64,000 bases of DNA. Source: Aurelia coerulea. Lineage: Eukaryota; Cnidaria; Scyphozoa; Semaeostomeae; Ulmaridae. Shown here piece after piece: positions 24,801 to 30,724 of the stretch (position 1 is its first letter; each line of letters opens with the position of its first letter). The position numbers and the translations under genes were made by a program. The stretch spans positions 13,103,501 to 13,167,500 of the forward strand of contig CM076955.1 of the NCBI GenBank assembly GCA_039566865.1, given 5' to 3'. Under the pieces are notes generated by a model. The model was not told the DNA's origin. It was given only the letters and a program-made list of their open reading frames with translations, and did no database searches.

Positions 24801-25238
24801 AACTTATCATTTGACAATCTGGGGGCAAAAAAGCAAAATAGTTCATTCCCCTCTCTCTAGTCTAGAAATAAATTTCATATATTTTTCATTCACCTCATCC
24901 ACTAGTGCGGATAATTGTTCAAGAGGAGAACAAGACAGGTCTCCATAAACAAGGGCTGTCTTGAAGTTGTCTTTTCCAATATTTTCCCTCTTGTCACGTT
25001 TGAGAAAGTAGACAGATTTGTTTTTGCCGGTTGCAGGAAATTCATAAGTTGGTACCAGAGCACCAGCACTGTTCAAATATATTATTAGTTGTGAGTAGTC
25101 TTGCTTTTCGAAGAACTCTAACATCATTAGTCTGTATTCTTCATTGTTTACAACTTTTGACCATTTGTCTGGTTTTAACTTGAACGTGTTCAGCACATAT
25201 TCTGACACATAGTCGAGCCTTGGATCAACAACCTCCAT
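610..25238 (-). CDS. DNAH9/11/17: Axonemal outer-arm dynein heavy chain (beta type), N-terminal part, 17 exons, runs off the left edge
   Basis: Force-generating heavy chain of ciliary outer dynein arms; only the tail (DHC_N1 region, which binds intermediate chains and docks the arm) is in the window. I chained 17 exons by GT-AG sites and reading phase: 25238-24894, 22994-22801, 19899-19710, 19459-19360, 18803-18592, 17365-17132, 15376-15209, 13161-13045, 11493-11225, 8483-8415, 7231-7105, 5710-5446, 4573-4404, 3975-3568, 2455-2201, 1513-1344, 832-610. They total 3,516 nt, 1,172 codons, with no frame conflict. Family blocks in order include SSYFPAFKKMFKDVV, GSLLERPL, NKNMPSVAGALKWAQELR, LDLTVAWYNQI, IFDGWF, KRWSFMFKQHLIDHVTN and MGHLMAVKDR...TDEMFEPLK, matching DNAH9/DNAH17 closely. 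The ATG at 25238 is chosen because the exon aligns with the vertebrate N-terminus. The remaining ~3,300 residues (linker, AAA+ ring, stalk) must lie beyond base 1. Which of the three paralogues it is cannot be decided from the tail alone. Confidence 0.95.
1344..1513 (-). CDS. DNAH9/11/17: Dynein heavy chain exon 16 (residues 1042-1097)
   Basis: Acceptor tccag|ATCGAT, donor AACAG|gtataa, phase 2. Encodes GLRIFDGWFRVDAKPFKQAL and KRWSFMFKQHLIDHVTN. Confidence 0.93.
2201..2455 (-). CDS. DNAH9/11/17: Dynein heavy chain exon 15 (residues 957-1041)
   Basis: Acceptor tacag|CCTGAT, donor GAACAG|gtaatg. Encodes NSFSAYEYLWVDDRQEFMRQ and EGVPESPPTLEQFKEQ. Confidence 0.93.
2638..3048. mobile_element. 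TIR element built of GGGGTCTGAAAAT repeats
   Basis: The ends GCAGGGACCGGGGCGGAAGC and the complement of TGCTTCCACCCCCTCCCTGC are inverted and nearly matched. Inside are six spaced copies of GGGGTCTGAAA(A/T)T near 2668, 2697, 2730, 2935, 2964 and 2994. It lies in the dynein intron between exons 14 and 15. There is no transposase and no clear target duplication. Confidence 0.55.
3568..3975 (-). CDS. DNAH9/11/17: Dynein heavy chain exon 14 (residues 821-956)
   Basis: A 136-codon exon. Acceptor tgcag|GAAAGA, donor TACCAG|gtatag. Contains LVKESGDKIHSLVAEN, CSLNYLLDNT and PLFEARLELQAPDMVFVPSL. Confidence 0.93.
4404..4573 (-). CDS. DNAH9/11/17: Dynein heavy chain exon 13 (residues 764-820)
   Basis: Acceptor cttag|GAGTGT, donor CTTGAG|gtatag. 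Encodes DLEKRVRQAKNNVESMNGLM and ERKDGKKELLLNLE, equivalent to DLEQRIQKTKDNVEEI. Confidence 0.9.
5446..5710 (-). CDS. DNAH9/11/17: Dynein heavy chain exon 12 (residues 676-763)
   Basis: Acceptor tttag|CTTGTT, donor TCATCTG|gtaaag, phase 1. Encodes LREVKYLE and YCANLDLTVAWYNQI and EVEYPLIESQLKEID, a highly conserved DHC_N1 block. Confidence 0.92.
6535..7026. mobile_element. TIR element of the TACCGGGTGAATC group
   Basis: The left end TACCGGCTGAATCAGAAAA and the inverted right end TACCGGGTGAATCAGAAAAA differ at one base over 19. The interior is AT-rich and non-coding. It lies in the intron between exons 11 and 12. The outer ends resemble those at 13740 and 43222. Confidence 0.5.
7105..7231 (-). 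CDS. DNAH9/11/17: Dynein heavy chain exon 11 (residues 633-675)
   Basis: Acceptor catag|TTACGA, donor CCAGAG|gtttgt. Encodes YEEKIYSQWTTGV and LISRDTNTNLISVNFDPE, equivalent to the vertebrate YETRLYEDWC...ITINFNPQ segment. Confidence 0.88.
8415..8483 (-). CDS. DNAH9/11/17: Dynein heavy chain exon 10 (residues 610-632)
   Basis: A 69-nt microexon. Acceptor tttcag|CGACTT, donor TCGAG|gtaatt. Encodes TKIIFNKYEEMNSLL, the counterpart of KRMQQKYEDMLSLL. It was found by aligning the gap between exons 9 and 11. Confidence 0.85.
8965..9690 (+). pseudogene. LINE 3' end (RT C-terminus) with a (GATTT)n tail
   Basis: Translation gives VSAFRRLNNYISGEQ, SSFNYCLLVWIFYG and HNDYDPSFDILLDK...TIHIKNLQ, which are hallmarks of the C-terminal part of animal non-LTR reverse transcriptases. 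After a stop, SLLWNTLNDKIKELPTVASF continues the same domain in another frame. About 200 bp later the sequence ends in a GATTT-type tandem run (9640-9690) that looks like the element's own 3' tail in place of poly(A). It is 5'-truncated, broken and antisense to the dynein gene. Confidence 0.75.
9887..11046. mobile_element. Outer TIR element, interrupted by a second element
   Basis: The left end TACCGGGGGTGTCCCAAAAA and right end GGAACACACGGTA are inverted. The arms continue inward (ACTCCCGTTTAAAAATCACC versus GGTGATTTCTTAAATAGGAG). A separate inverted-repeat element occupies 10151-10749, so the original was about 560 bp. The TA at each boundary fits a Tc1/mariner-like TA target. It lies in the intron between exons 9 and 10. 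Confidence 0.7.
10151..10749. mobile_element. Inner foldback element inserted in the 9887-11046 element
   Basis: The ends TACAGGGTGTCCCAAAAAAA and its complement at 10730-10749 are almost perfect, and the arms run ~280 bp each. For example ACCAGCGGTCGGCCATTT at 10345 is matched by its complement at 10540. This 599-bp near-palindrome would fold into one long hairpin. It is non-coding. Confidence 0.8.
11225..11493 (-). CDS. DNAH9/11/17: Dynein heavy chain exon 9 (residues 521-609)
   Basis: Acceptor tatag|ATGGTT; the ATG is internal, not a start. Encodes MVDIFGSLLERPLI and LNKNMPSVAGALKWAQELRN. Donor CCAAG|gtacat leaves phase 2, as exon 10 requires. Confidence 0.9.
12103..12178 (-). repeat. Degenerate tRNA-like sequence (tRNA pseudogene or SINE head)
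   Basis: Read on the minus strand, TGGCCATACGGTTCAGTAG resembles a D-arm/A-box region and AGTTCAATTCCCG resembles a T-arm/B-box. The spacing between them is right for a tRNA, but the stems are imperfect and no clean anticodon loop can be drawn. It lies in the intron between exons 8 and 9. Confidence 0.4.
13045..13161 (-). CDS. DNAH9/11/17: Dynein heavy chain exon 8 (residues 482-520)
   Basis: A 39-codon exon. Acceptor ttccag|GAATTT, donor TTCAAG|gtatat. Contains KIADLDRRLAAIICQAFDDC, matching the vertebrate LDRRLGTIFIQAFDD block. Confidence 0.88.
13740..14362. mobile_element. TIR element, TACCGGGTGAATC group
   Basis: The left end TACCGGGTGAATCTGAAAAA and right-end complement TACCGGATGAGTCAGAAAAA are followed inward by matching AGAATCCCCGTTTG and GATATCAA blocks. 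It is 623 bp, non-coding, with TA at both edges. It lies in the intron between exons 7 and 8. A related copy is at 43222-43855. Confidence 0.8.
15209..15376 (-). CDS. DNAH9/11/17: Dynein heavy chain exon 7 (residues 426-481)
   Basis: Acceptor ctttag|GATTTA, donor GACAAG|gtacgc. Encodes LEKVEIGGVKGKALSHEV, the counterpart of KLGKVEFSGVRGNALSQQV. Confidence 0.9.
15951..16680. mobile_element. TIR element, TACCGGGTGTCTC group, right end lost
   Basis: Left end TACCGGGTGTCTCAGAAAAA. The block AGATGCATGTACCTTGCATT near 16060 is mirrored by GCAAGGTATGTGCATCTAAA near 16610, and TTCACAGCTAAATTTATCGA near 16030 by TCGATAAATCTAGCTGTGAA. The right terminus is missing where the LINE fragment at ~16683 begins. 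Confidence 0.65.
16683..17034 (-). pseudogene. LINE reverse transcriptase fragment
   Basis: Encodes PRGSILGPLHFNLFINDIF followed by a degenerate active-site box (FAHDNT where FADDT is expected) and IDWFNSNYMTANPSRFQ...LLGIQTDEQFRFE. These are RT palm and thumb motifs of a non-LTR element. It is truncated at both ends, in the intron between exons 6 and 7, and ends within ~320 bp of exon 6. Confidence 0.75.
17132..17365 (-). CDS. DNAH9/11/17: Dynein heavy chain exon 6 (residues 348-425)
   Basis: Acceptor ttaaag|GCGAGG, donor ATTGAG|gtaatt, 78 whole codons. Contains YLDPFEIF and VKKWEFANDLVFTRYDQF, matching vertebrate VKEWDFQSSLVFVRLDGF. Confidence 0.9.
18092..18204. repeat. (ATGT)n tetranucleotide array, ~28 units
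   Basis: An uninterrupted ATGT run. On the minus strand it is (ACAT)n and sits directly after the LINE 3' UTR remnant at 18205-18400, so it is best read as that element's 3' tail. Confidence 0.95.
18205..18400 (-). mobile_element. LINE 3' UTR remnant, copy 1
   Basis: This stretch shares GCATTAAAAGGT and CCATAATGGTCCCCTCAGAG in the same order and spacing with 49413-49635, where they follow an intact RT C-terminus. The insertion ends ~190 bp from dynein exon 5. Confidence 0.7.
18592..18803 (-). CDS. DNAH9/11/17: Dynein heavy chain exon 5 (residues 277-347)
   Basis: Acceptor attag|CTCTCG. Contains PLLHVIGLIWGNSKYYCRPG and VLLQEIGNLLIEL. Two donors are possible, 10 nt apart on paper; GAGCTG|gtaggt is chosen because it joins exon 6 in phase 0. 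Confidence 0.88.
19360..19459 (-). CDS. DNAH9/11/17: Dynein heavy chain exon 4 (residues 244-276)
   Basis: A 100-nt exon. Acceptor ttgtag|CTTAG, donor TTCAG|gtattt. Encodes KMAMLLDKAQSSYFPAFKK. Its fit in length and phase between exons 3 and 5 supports the chain. Confidence 0.88.
19710..19899 (-). CDS. DNAH9/11/17: Dynein heavy chain exon 3 (residues 180-243)
   Basis: Acceptor tttag|TGATG completes a split Ser codon; donor CAGCAG|gtagat. Contains VLKRESAQPLLEGLNPLP and VELDFWNSR, the start of the DHC_N1 region. Confidence 0.9.
20399..20413. repeat. Poly(C) tract
   Basis: A run of about 15 C, poly(G) on the dynein pre-mRNA strand, in the intron between exons 2 and 3, close to the minisatellite at 20456. 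Confidence 0.9.
20456..20550. repeat. 16-bp minisatellite, array 1 (unit TTTAAAACGGGGAACT)
   Basis: About six units. Orientation is opposite to the arrays at 21525 and 22397. The edge reads GGGGCTATCTTTAAAAC, the complement of the edge of array 2. Confidence 0.85.
21525..21768. repeat. 16-bp minisatellite, array 2 (unit AAGTTCCCCGTTTTAA)
   Basis: About fifteen units with single-base variants, ending in GTTTTAAAGATAGCCACTC. The unit contains the palindrome TTTAAA. It lies in the same dynein intron as arrays 1 and 3. Confidence 0.9.
22200..22333 (+). mobile_element. Probable LINE 3' UTR with (GAACT)n tail
   Basis: T-rich sequence with TTGTTATAATTTATTGTTG ends in ATGAATGAACTGAACTGAAC. The short tandem run at the end looks like a retrotransposon tail, as at 9640. 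No RT coding remains, so this is inferred from form alone. Confidence 0.4.
22397..22473. repeat. 16-bp minisatellite, array 3
   Basis: About four units of the AAGTTCCCCGTTTTAA family, same orientation as array 2, ending with GTTTTAAAGATA as array 2 does. Confidence 0.85.
22801..22994 (-). CDS. DNAH9/11/17: Dynein heavy chain exon 2 (residues 116-179)
   Basis: Acceptor tttcag|ATTCTTG, donor AATAG|gtctg, ending in phase 2. Contains NHENWPAVVSQDIMRHVHQL and VKGRTLLPLPVG, close to the vertebrate QVKGKTLLPLP block. Confidence 0.9.
23666..24556. mobile_element. hAT-like non-autonomous element with 8-bp target duplication
   Basis: The termini CCAGGGTGCATTCCATGTA and their complement are perfect over 19 bases. 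Both ends are flanked by GTGAGAAG (23658-23665 and 24557-24564), an 8-bp target duplication typical of hAT transposons. The 891-bp body contains several GAAGATCTTC palindromes, no transposase, and a second TIR element at 23935-24368. It lies in the first dynein intron. Confidence 0.85.
23935..24368. mobile_element. Inner TIR element (ends AGGCCCGTCGGAAC) inside the hAT-like element
   Basis: The left end AGGCCCGTCGGAACGA is matched by the complement of TTCCGACGGGCCT at the right. The G/C-rich subterminal block GGGGGGGCTGAAG occurs at both ends. The block near 24000 (GGGGGCTTGCCCTCGGGAAA then ATGGCCACGCCC) recurs in diverged form near 26760 and 54850, so this is a family. Confidence 0.7.
24894..25238 (-). 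CDS. DNAH9/11/17: Dynein heavy chain exon 1 (residues 1-115)
   Basis: Starts at the ATG at 25238 and contains VYFLKRDKRENIGKDNFK and LVYGDLSCSPLEQL, blocks conserved at the N-terminus of DNAH9/17. The donor is GAG|gtgaat, phase 0. Confidence 0.9.
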
Positions 25239-25407
25239 CTTCAGTCAGGCGCCTGGGCCTACCTCCCAGGCCCGGCAAGAAGTCCAGCTGGTAAAGACGC
25301 AAGGCAAGGTCTCTTGCAAATAGTTTCCACCAAAATGATTCTGCAACTTGTCGTTTAGGTAGTCTATAAACTTCTAGCAGCAAATTCTCTGGATTAACGA
25401 GCATCAA
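25225..25407 (-). other. Upstream ORF overlapping the dynein start
   Basis: A 60-codon frame with two tandem ATGs ends at 25225, 14 nt inside the dynein coding sequence and out of frame with it. If transcription starts above 25407, ribosomes would meet these ATGs first and pass the dynein start. The predicted peptide is unlike any family I know. It may be an attenuating uORF, or the real start site may lie inside it. No TATA box is obvious. Confidence 0.35.
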
Positions 25408-25408
25408 T

Positions 25409-25764
25409 TGTCCTCAAAAGTCGCAACTGTCTATCTACACCTCAAACGAACGGCTGGATTTTGGATTTGAAACCACAGAACGCTAAACATTGCCATGACA
25501 ACAAACAACTCCACACGTTGCATGATGGGACAATCGAATTCTTTTGGCGCCAGCAAAAAGAGCTCTTCCCCAGACCTTTACCTTGATATCAAACCAGACT
25601 ACTGATCTAAAGTGAACCAGACCCAATTTCAAAAGAAATAACATTAATATTGAAATTTGCTCGAAAAGTGTCAAATTATTACATTATTTTGATGAAACTG
25701 ACAATCGAATGATTTTAGAGGCATCCATAGCATATATGTAAAGCTACTAACAGGATTAACTGAG
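25409..25764. other. Dynein upstream region, no further gene seen
   Basis: This should contain the dynein promoter and 5' UTR. I see no coding similarity on either strand and no recognisable TATA or initiator motif. Confidence 0.4.
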
Positions 25765-26045
25765 GTGTTCCCGGGGATTCTGTGGGCTGGGGGGTGTCTT
25801 TTGACCATGGAGCTGCCGCTTTGCTGCCGGGTGCTGCGGGCTGGGCGTCATTCGGGGGCGCTTGGTGGGTGGGGCTTGGGCCCTGTGGTGGTTGCGGTCA
25901 TTGCGGGGCTCGGGCTCCACTTGCTCGGCTCATTCGGGTGGTGGCTGGTTTGTGGTTTTTGGCGGTGGAGTGGCGGTTTTGTGGCTTTGGGTTTCGTTTC
26001 TGGTCTGTGGGGTCTTTGGGAATTCTTCGGAAGCTTGATGAAAAC
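25765..26045. other. GC-rich, G/T-skewed island
   Basis: About 280 bp rich in G on the plus strand, with many GGG and GGGG runs, set in AT-rich DNA. Two overlapping frames are open (94 and 116 codons), but their compositions are Gly/Trp/Leu-rich and they resemble nothing known. It could be an LTR or 5' end of an element, foreign DNA, or an unrecognised promoter. Confidence 0.4.
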
Positions 26046-26160
26046 CTGACGATTGGCGACCCCTTAATCTTATTTATGTTTAGTCTTGTTTTGAGTAAAC
26101 CCTTTGTGAACCATGGCACCAGTCATTGGTGACTCACATCCAACCATCTTTACACAAGTT

Positions 26161-26245
26161 TTGCACCAGTGCATAGCTTTTGTTTTTATTTTTTGTTTTT
26201 TTGTTTTGTTTTGTTTTTTGTTTTTTTGTTTGTTCCTTTTTTGTT
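26161..26245. repeat. T-rich (GTTTT)n simple repeat
   Basis: Tandem GTTTT/GTTTTTT units over ~75 bp. Confidence 0.85.
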
Positions 26246-26729
26246 TTACAATAATTCACCTAAACTAAGCTGGCGTATGCTAGCGTCTACCAAAATGGAA
26301 TGGTGCCATGGTACACAAATTGCTTAATAAGATTGCTGTTAAAGGAATTGTCAAGTGCCGTTCATAGCCAGAACCAGATGACGTCATGTCTATTTCTGCT
26401 ATGGACGGCACAGAATATTGTATTTGTATATTGTTGAGTTTTAACTGTGAAATATAAAAAAACACTTTCCCAGTAAAATCTTCTAAATGTGGGCCTGTAA
26501 CGACAACAGAAATCCGACAGGTGGAATAAAATTTCGGACAAATTGCCTTCTGGGGTGCACTCCGTCCCCTAGCTCCCCCCCCCACTGGCTTCGGCCCTGT
26601 GTACATTAGAGGAAATTCAACCATTTTATATTTTCGTCCCTGTGTGAATCTAGTGTGAAAGATTCTGTATCGTCACATTCATAGGCGTCACATTCATATT
26701 AGGAAATGCATTCTAAGCCAAAGTAAAGG

Positions 26730-26820
26730 GCGTGTCCCTAAAAATGTTCCTGGGGGCTTCACCCCTAGACCCCCTCATTTTAATTTCCCCCCACTTCATT
26801 TACCCTGGCCACACTACTGG
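26730..26820. repeat. Fragment of the GGGGGCTT/GGCCACAC repeat family
   Basis: GTGTCCCTAAAAATG, GGGGGCTTCACCCCTAGACC and CTGGCCACAC resemble blocks at 24000-24060 and 54820-54900. It is a diverged partial copy. Confidence 0.45.
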
Positions 26821-27704
26821 GTAAGGTTCGAGAAAGGGTTGCTCAACAGTTTGTGAAACGAAAACATTATAGATCATCTGGCCCACAATACTCTCAAAAG
26901 GTCAGAGTTACTTTTATAAAGTAGAGACTACGTAAAGATATTAATCATGCCATAATAAGGCATAACCCTCATTTTCAAAGAAAGTGAGTTTAGCTTTGCT
27001 GTTGGTAAGAAATCGAGGAATTGCGACGAATTTTGTGCATGACCACACCCTCATGATGTAGGCCACACCCACTTAGGGCCCCCATAACTCATCCATGGCC
27101 GGTGCAAAAATCCGAGCCAGTCCTAGACTCATGACGTAAGTCCCTCTAACTTTCGCTGTTGTTGTTGTTGTTGATATCGCTTCAGTCTGTTGTAGCGACA
27201 AGTCTGCAGGGGGAGCGAAACAAGAGATTTTGTTGGAATGAGTCTAAGCCAGTCCGCCACTGTGCACAAAGCAGCTACCAAGTCTCTTTACGTAAATGTT
27301 TCCTTTTCTTTGTAAATTCTGTTTCATATCAGATGACAGGCATTTGATTTACCTTAAATAACTAGAATGAGTTGCGCTCGTATTGATGAGGGGTGCTTCG
27401 GGGTTTGCGGTATTGCGGTATCAGGGGTAAATTTTGTGCGGTATTGCGGTAATGACGGAAAAAACTTGCGCTATTGCGGTATCGTGCTTTCGCAGCGCGG
27501 TATGTGGTATTGTACGAAAATTAACTTCCAAACTTCATGTAATGGCATTTTCCTGTTGAAGAACAAGCATCTTCGAGACGAATTGATAGAGGAAAGAAAA
27601 ACGAAGGAGAGGGAGGTCCCTTATGTCTCTCTCCTTGTGCCTGCTCCACCTGCTCAACCTTGAAAAGGTACCTGTGGAGGAGAGCACGCAGCATTTTTAT
27701 CTGA

Positions 27705-28571
27705 AGAAAATTACGCCTATCACGGTAATTCCTGCTCTATCAAAAGTTATCTAGAAGATCATTTATAATCAACTGTCCCAGTACCTTACATTGAATGGCC
27801 TGTTGTACCCACATCAGTTTGGGTTTAGAAAAGGGAGATCTACGCCATATGCAGTTACCTTACTATCAGAAAAGCTTAAACAGAACGTTGAGAAAGGGCT
27901 ACTTCGTGGTGCTGTCTATATTGACCTCCGTAAAGCCTTCGACACAGTACATCATGCAATCTTGCTGGAAAAGTTGCCAAGTTATGGTATAGATGATGTA
28001 GAATTACAATGGATAGGTGATTATTTCTTTAATAGGAAACAATATGAAATCTTTGATAACAACAGCTCATGCGAAGAAAAGGTTCCATGTGATGTTCCAC
28101 AAGGATCCATCCTGGGGTCCCTTCTCTTTGGGCTGATAATCAACGACATCGATTTTCCGTTTACTGATGCTGGCATTATATTAAATGCTGACGATACTGT
28201 TTTATATTGTGCAAGAAAGAACTCAAATGAAATAGAGCATTTACTTAACAATGAACTGCAAAAAGTTGCAGACTGGCTTGATGAAAATAACTTGCTCAAC
28301 TTGAAAGAAGGTAAAACTGAATTTGTGCTATATGGATCACATCAAAAGTTGTCCAAACAGCCAAACGTGGACATCAAAATCTACAATCAAACTATTCATG
28401 AGACAAAATCATACAAGTACCTTGGTGTAGATTTGGATAACAATCTGAACCAACATCGACATTTGGAAATGTGTACAAAAAAGCGTTAGCCAGAGTAAAC
28501 TTATTTTCTCGTATTCGCGAAAAAGTCAGCCCTTATGTAGCAGAATCGAAATTCAAAACAATGATATATTC
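27705..28571 (+). pseudogene. LINE reverse transcriptase, broken
   Basis: RT palm motifs are clear: LYPHQFGFRKGRSTPYA, YIDLRKAFDTVHHAIL (first catalytic Asp), VPQGSILGSLLFGLIINDI, ILNADDTVLY (the usual Y/F before ADD is Asn) and YKYLGVDLDNN. An in-frame stop lies ahead of the first motif (VI*KII near 27750), a frameshift at ~28470-28489 moves the thumb to another frame (ARVNLFSRIREKVSPYVAES), and a MITE cuts it at 28572. It resembles CR1/L2-type animal elements and is not active. Confidence 0.85.
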
Positions 28572-29183
28572 TACCGGGTGCGCCCAAATAAACTATGCAC
28601 TTTCTTTGGCAGGCCACGAGAAATCGTACACTGGACCGATTTTGAAGATTTGTGACTTAATCTTTAGCAAAAAGCCTGAGTTAGATACTGGGATTGTTTG
28701 CAATTTTTTTTCATTTTCAGCTTTTAGAGCTAGAAGCGAGTTTCTTAAAATTTCAGCTTTCGAAAACACTGAAAACGATCAAAAAATATCGATCACGTTT
28801 TCTAAAGAACCGACATAAATGGACAAAGAGAGAACTTGTTCATGGTGATTTGGGATTTAGAAATCGATCAGTTGTAATCTGCTGTACGAGAGTTCGTACT
28901 AAATATTCAAATCACCCTGAAAAACTTTTCTCTTTGTTCATTAGCGTTGAGTCTTTTAAGATTTGATCGACGTTTTTTATCGTTCTCAGTGTTTTCGAAA
29001 ACGAACATTTTAAGAAACTCACTTCTAGCTCTGAAAACTGAGAACGGAAAAAATTTTCAAAAAGTCCTAGAATCTAATTCAGGCTTTCTGCTAAAGATTA
29101 AGTCATAAATTTTCAAAATCGGTCTAGTGTACGATTTATTGTGGCCTGCCAAACGTGCATAGTTTATTTTGGCGCACCCAGTA
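28572..29183. mobile_element. TACCGGGTGCGCC foldback element, copy 1, inside the LINE
   Basis: The left end TACCGGGTGCGCCCAAATAA is mirrored by TTATTTTGGCGCACCCAGTA at the right. The inner arms match over ~290 bp, for example TCGTACACTGGACCGATTTT near 28625 and its complement near 29120. It is 612 bp with TA edges. A longer copy is at 46469. Confidence 0.85.
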
Positions 29184-29739
29184 AATATATTCATAATTTC
29201 TGTCGTCAATGCAATTTTACTGACAGCACATCAATGAATCTTTTCCCGTCGTTCTCAAGTCATACTTTTGTCTGCAAAACATCTAGCTACGATCTAATAG
29301 ACCAAACTACAATTTTGATGAAGGAAGGTGGATTTAGGTCGGAATGGTATACTGTATTAACAGCATTGTTTTTAGTTTTCTAGCGTTTGCGGTATTTTGC
29401 TATCTTTTGGTGCGGTATTGCGGTATTTTGTGTCTTTTTCGTGCGGTATTGCAGTATTGGGATCCCCCCGAAGTAGTACCCCTCATTGATCGCAACCCTG
29501 ACCTGACATCTGATGTGGGATGGAATCTAGTATGGTATCCAGTAGTTTTTAAATCGTTCGTAGTGTAGTTGTATTTAGTTTAACGTTGCGTGTCTTTTCA
29601 TATTGGCCATGGGGTAGTCATAGTCTTTCGCTCCCCATGGTATCGTCCCTGTAGTGTAGTATAGTAATCAGGAACGTATAGTAGAATGTAAGATTTATTG
29701 TAATATTTTAATATGAATAAAAAAAACCGATTTTCGAAA

Positions 29740-30250
29740 ACTTTATCTTATCTTATCCGATTGCCGAAAAGAAGCTAAATTGTATTCGAGGATGTTGGTT
29801 GAGGTTTTACGCCGATGTTTTCATGTCAAAAAGGAGATCGATAAACCTGCTCAAATTCAAGCCTTAGATGGCATGAAGAAGAAACAGCTTACTTTTCCAG
29901 TCAACATTTTAGATGTAATACAAAAGGCCGAACTCATATGTAGTTCAGAGAATACGAATTCATATAATACCGTATTCAGAGAATATGAATACGAATTCAG
30001 CCTTTTGTATCACATCTAAAATTTTGACTGGAAAAGTAGGCCGTTTGTTTTTCATGCCATCTAAGGCTTGAATTTAAGCAGGTTAATCATTCTTCTTTTC
30101 GACATGAAAACATCATCGTAAAACCACTACCAACATCTTCGAGTACAATTTAGCCATTCGGCAATCAAATAAAACAAACTTTTGAAAATCGGTTTGCTGG
30201 TTATGGACACGTAGCAATCAAACGATAATACATCATTTTGGGACACCCGA
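29740..30250. mobile_element. Inverted-repeat element related to 40298-40512
   Basis: CGATTTTCGAAAACTTT near 29732 mirrors CAAACTTTTGAAAATCGG near 30177; the right end CATCATTTTGGGACACCCGA matches the right end at 40298-40512. The left terminus is missing. The centre, near 29970, is a local palindrome of GAATACGAATTC-type sequence. Confidence 0.6.
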
Positions 30251-30724
30251 TCTCGAAATTACAGTGTATCTTACATTTCAACTCATTTGAGGATGTGACG
30301 TCATCAAATTTCTAAATCATAAACGAAAAGAGTGATAAACTTCTGCTTGATACCATATTGTAGACATCCATAAACTTTGGCTGTCTTCGAAATTATTTCA
30401 TGTTGCGTCAAACAGTTTAGAAAATACGATGGTTTTAAGTCTTTTCAAAACTTTTTCTCGAATTCTTGAAAAAGAAGGAAAACTCTAAATTTGAAAATAT
30501 CTAAGATTTCTGAAAAGTCCAACGTCCACATCAACATTTATGTTGCCACTCGTAGTTAACCTGCTTTAACAAATATGATGTATGTAGAATTATAGCAAAA
30601 CAGCTAAAGTTTCTTTGAAGCCATTCGGTTCAAAGAAAATAAAATTTTACACCAACCTTTTTAAAGTTTTAGAACCTATGCTCTTACAGCCTTAAGAAGC
30701 AGCAATGATCCTTTATTCGTAAGG

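Larger units (their letters stand above)
27372..29503. mobile_element. Outer TIR element with GCGGTATT sub-repeats, carrying a LINE and a MITE
   Basis: The left end (GTTGCGCTCG, then TTGATGAGGGGTGCTTCGGG) is mirrored at 29465-29503 (CCCGAAGTAGTACCCCTCAT then CGCAAC). Just inside each end are repeated GCGGTATTGCGGTAT units. The 2.1-kb interior is filled by a broken LINE reverse transcriptase and a further MITE, so the core element was probably only a few hundred bp. Confidence 0.6.

Noticed and set aside
25782..26132. 116-codon Gly/Trp-rich frame
   Set aside because: Openness is explained by GC-rich composition; an overlapping frame is equally open.
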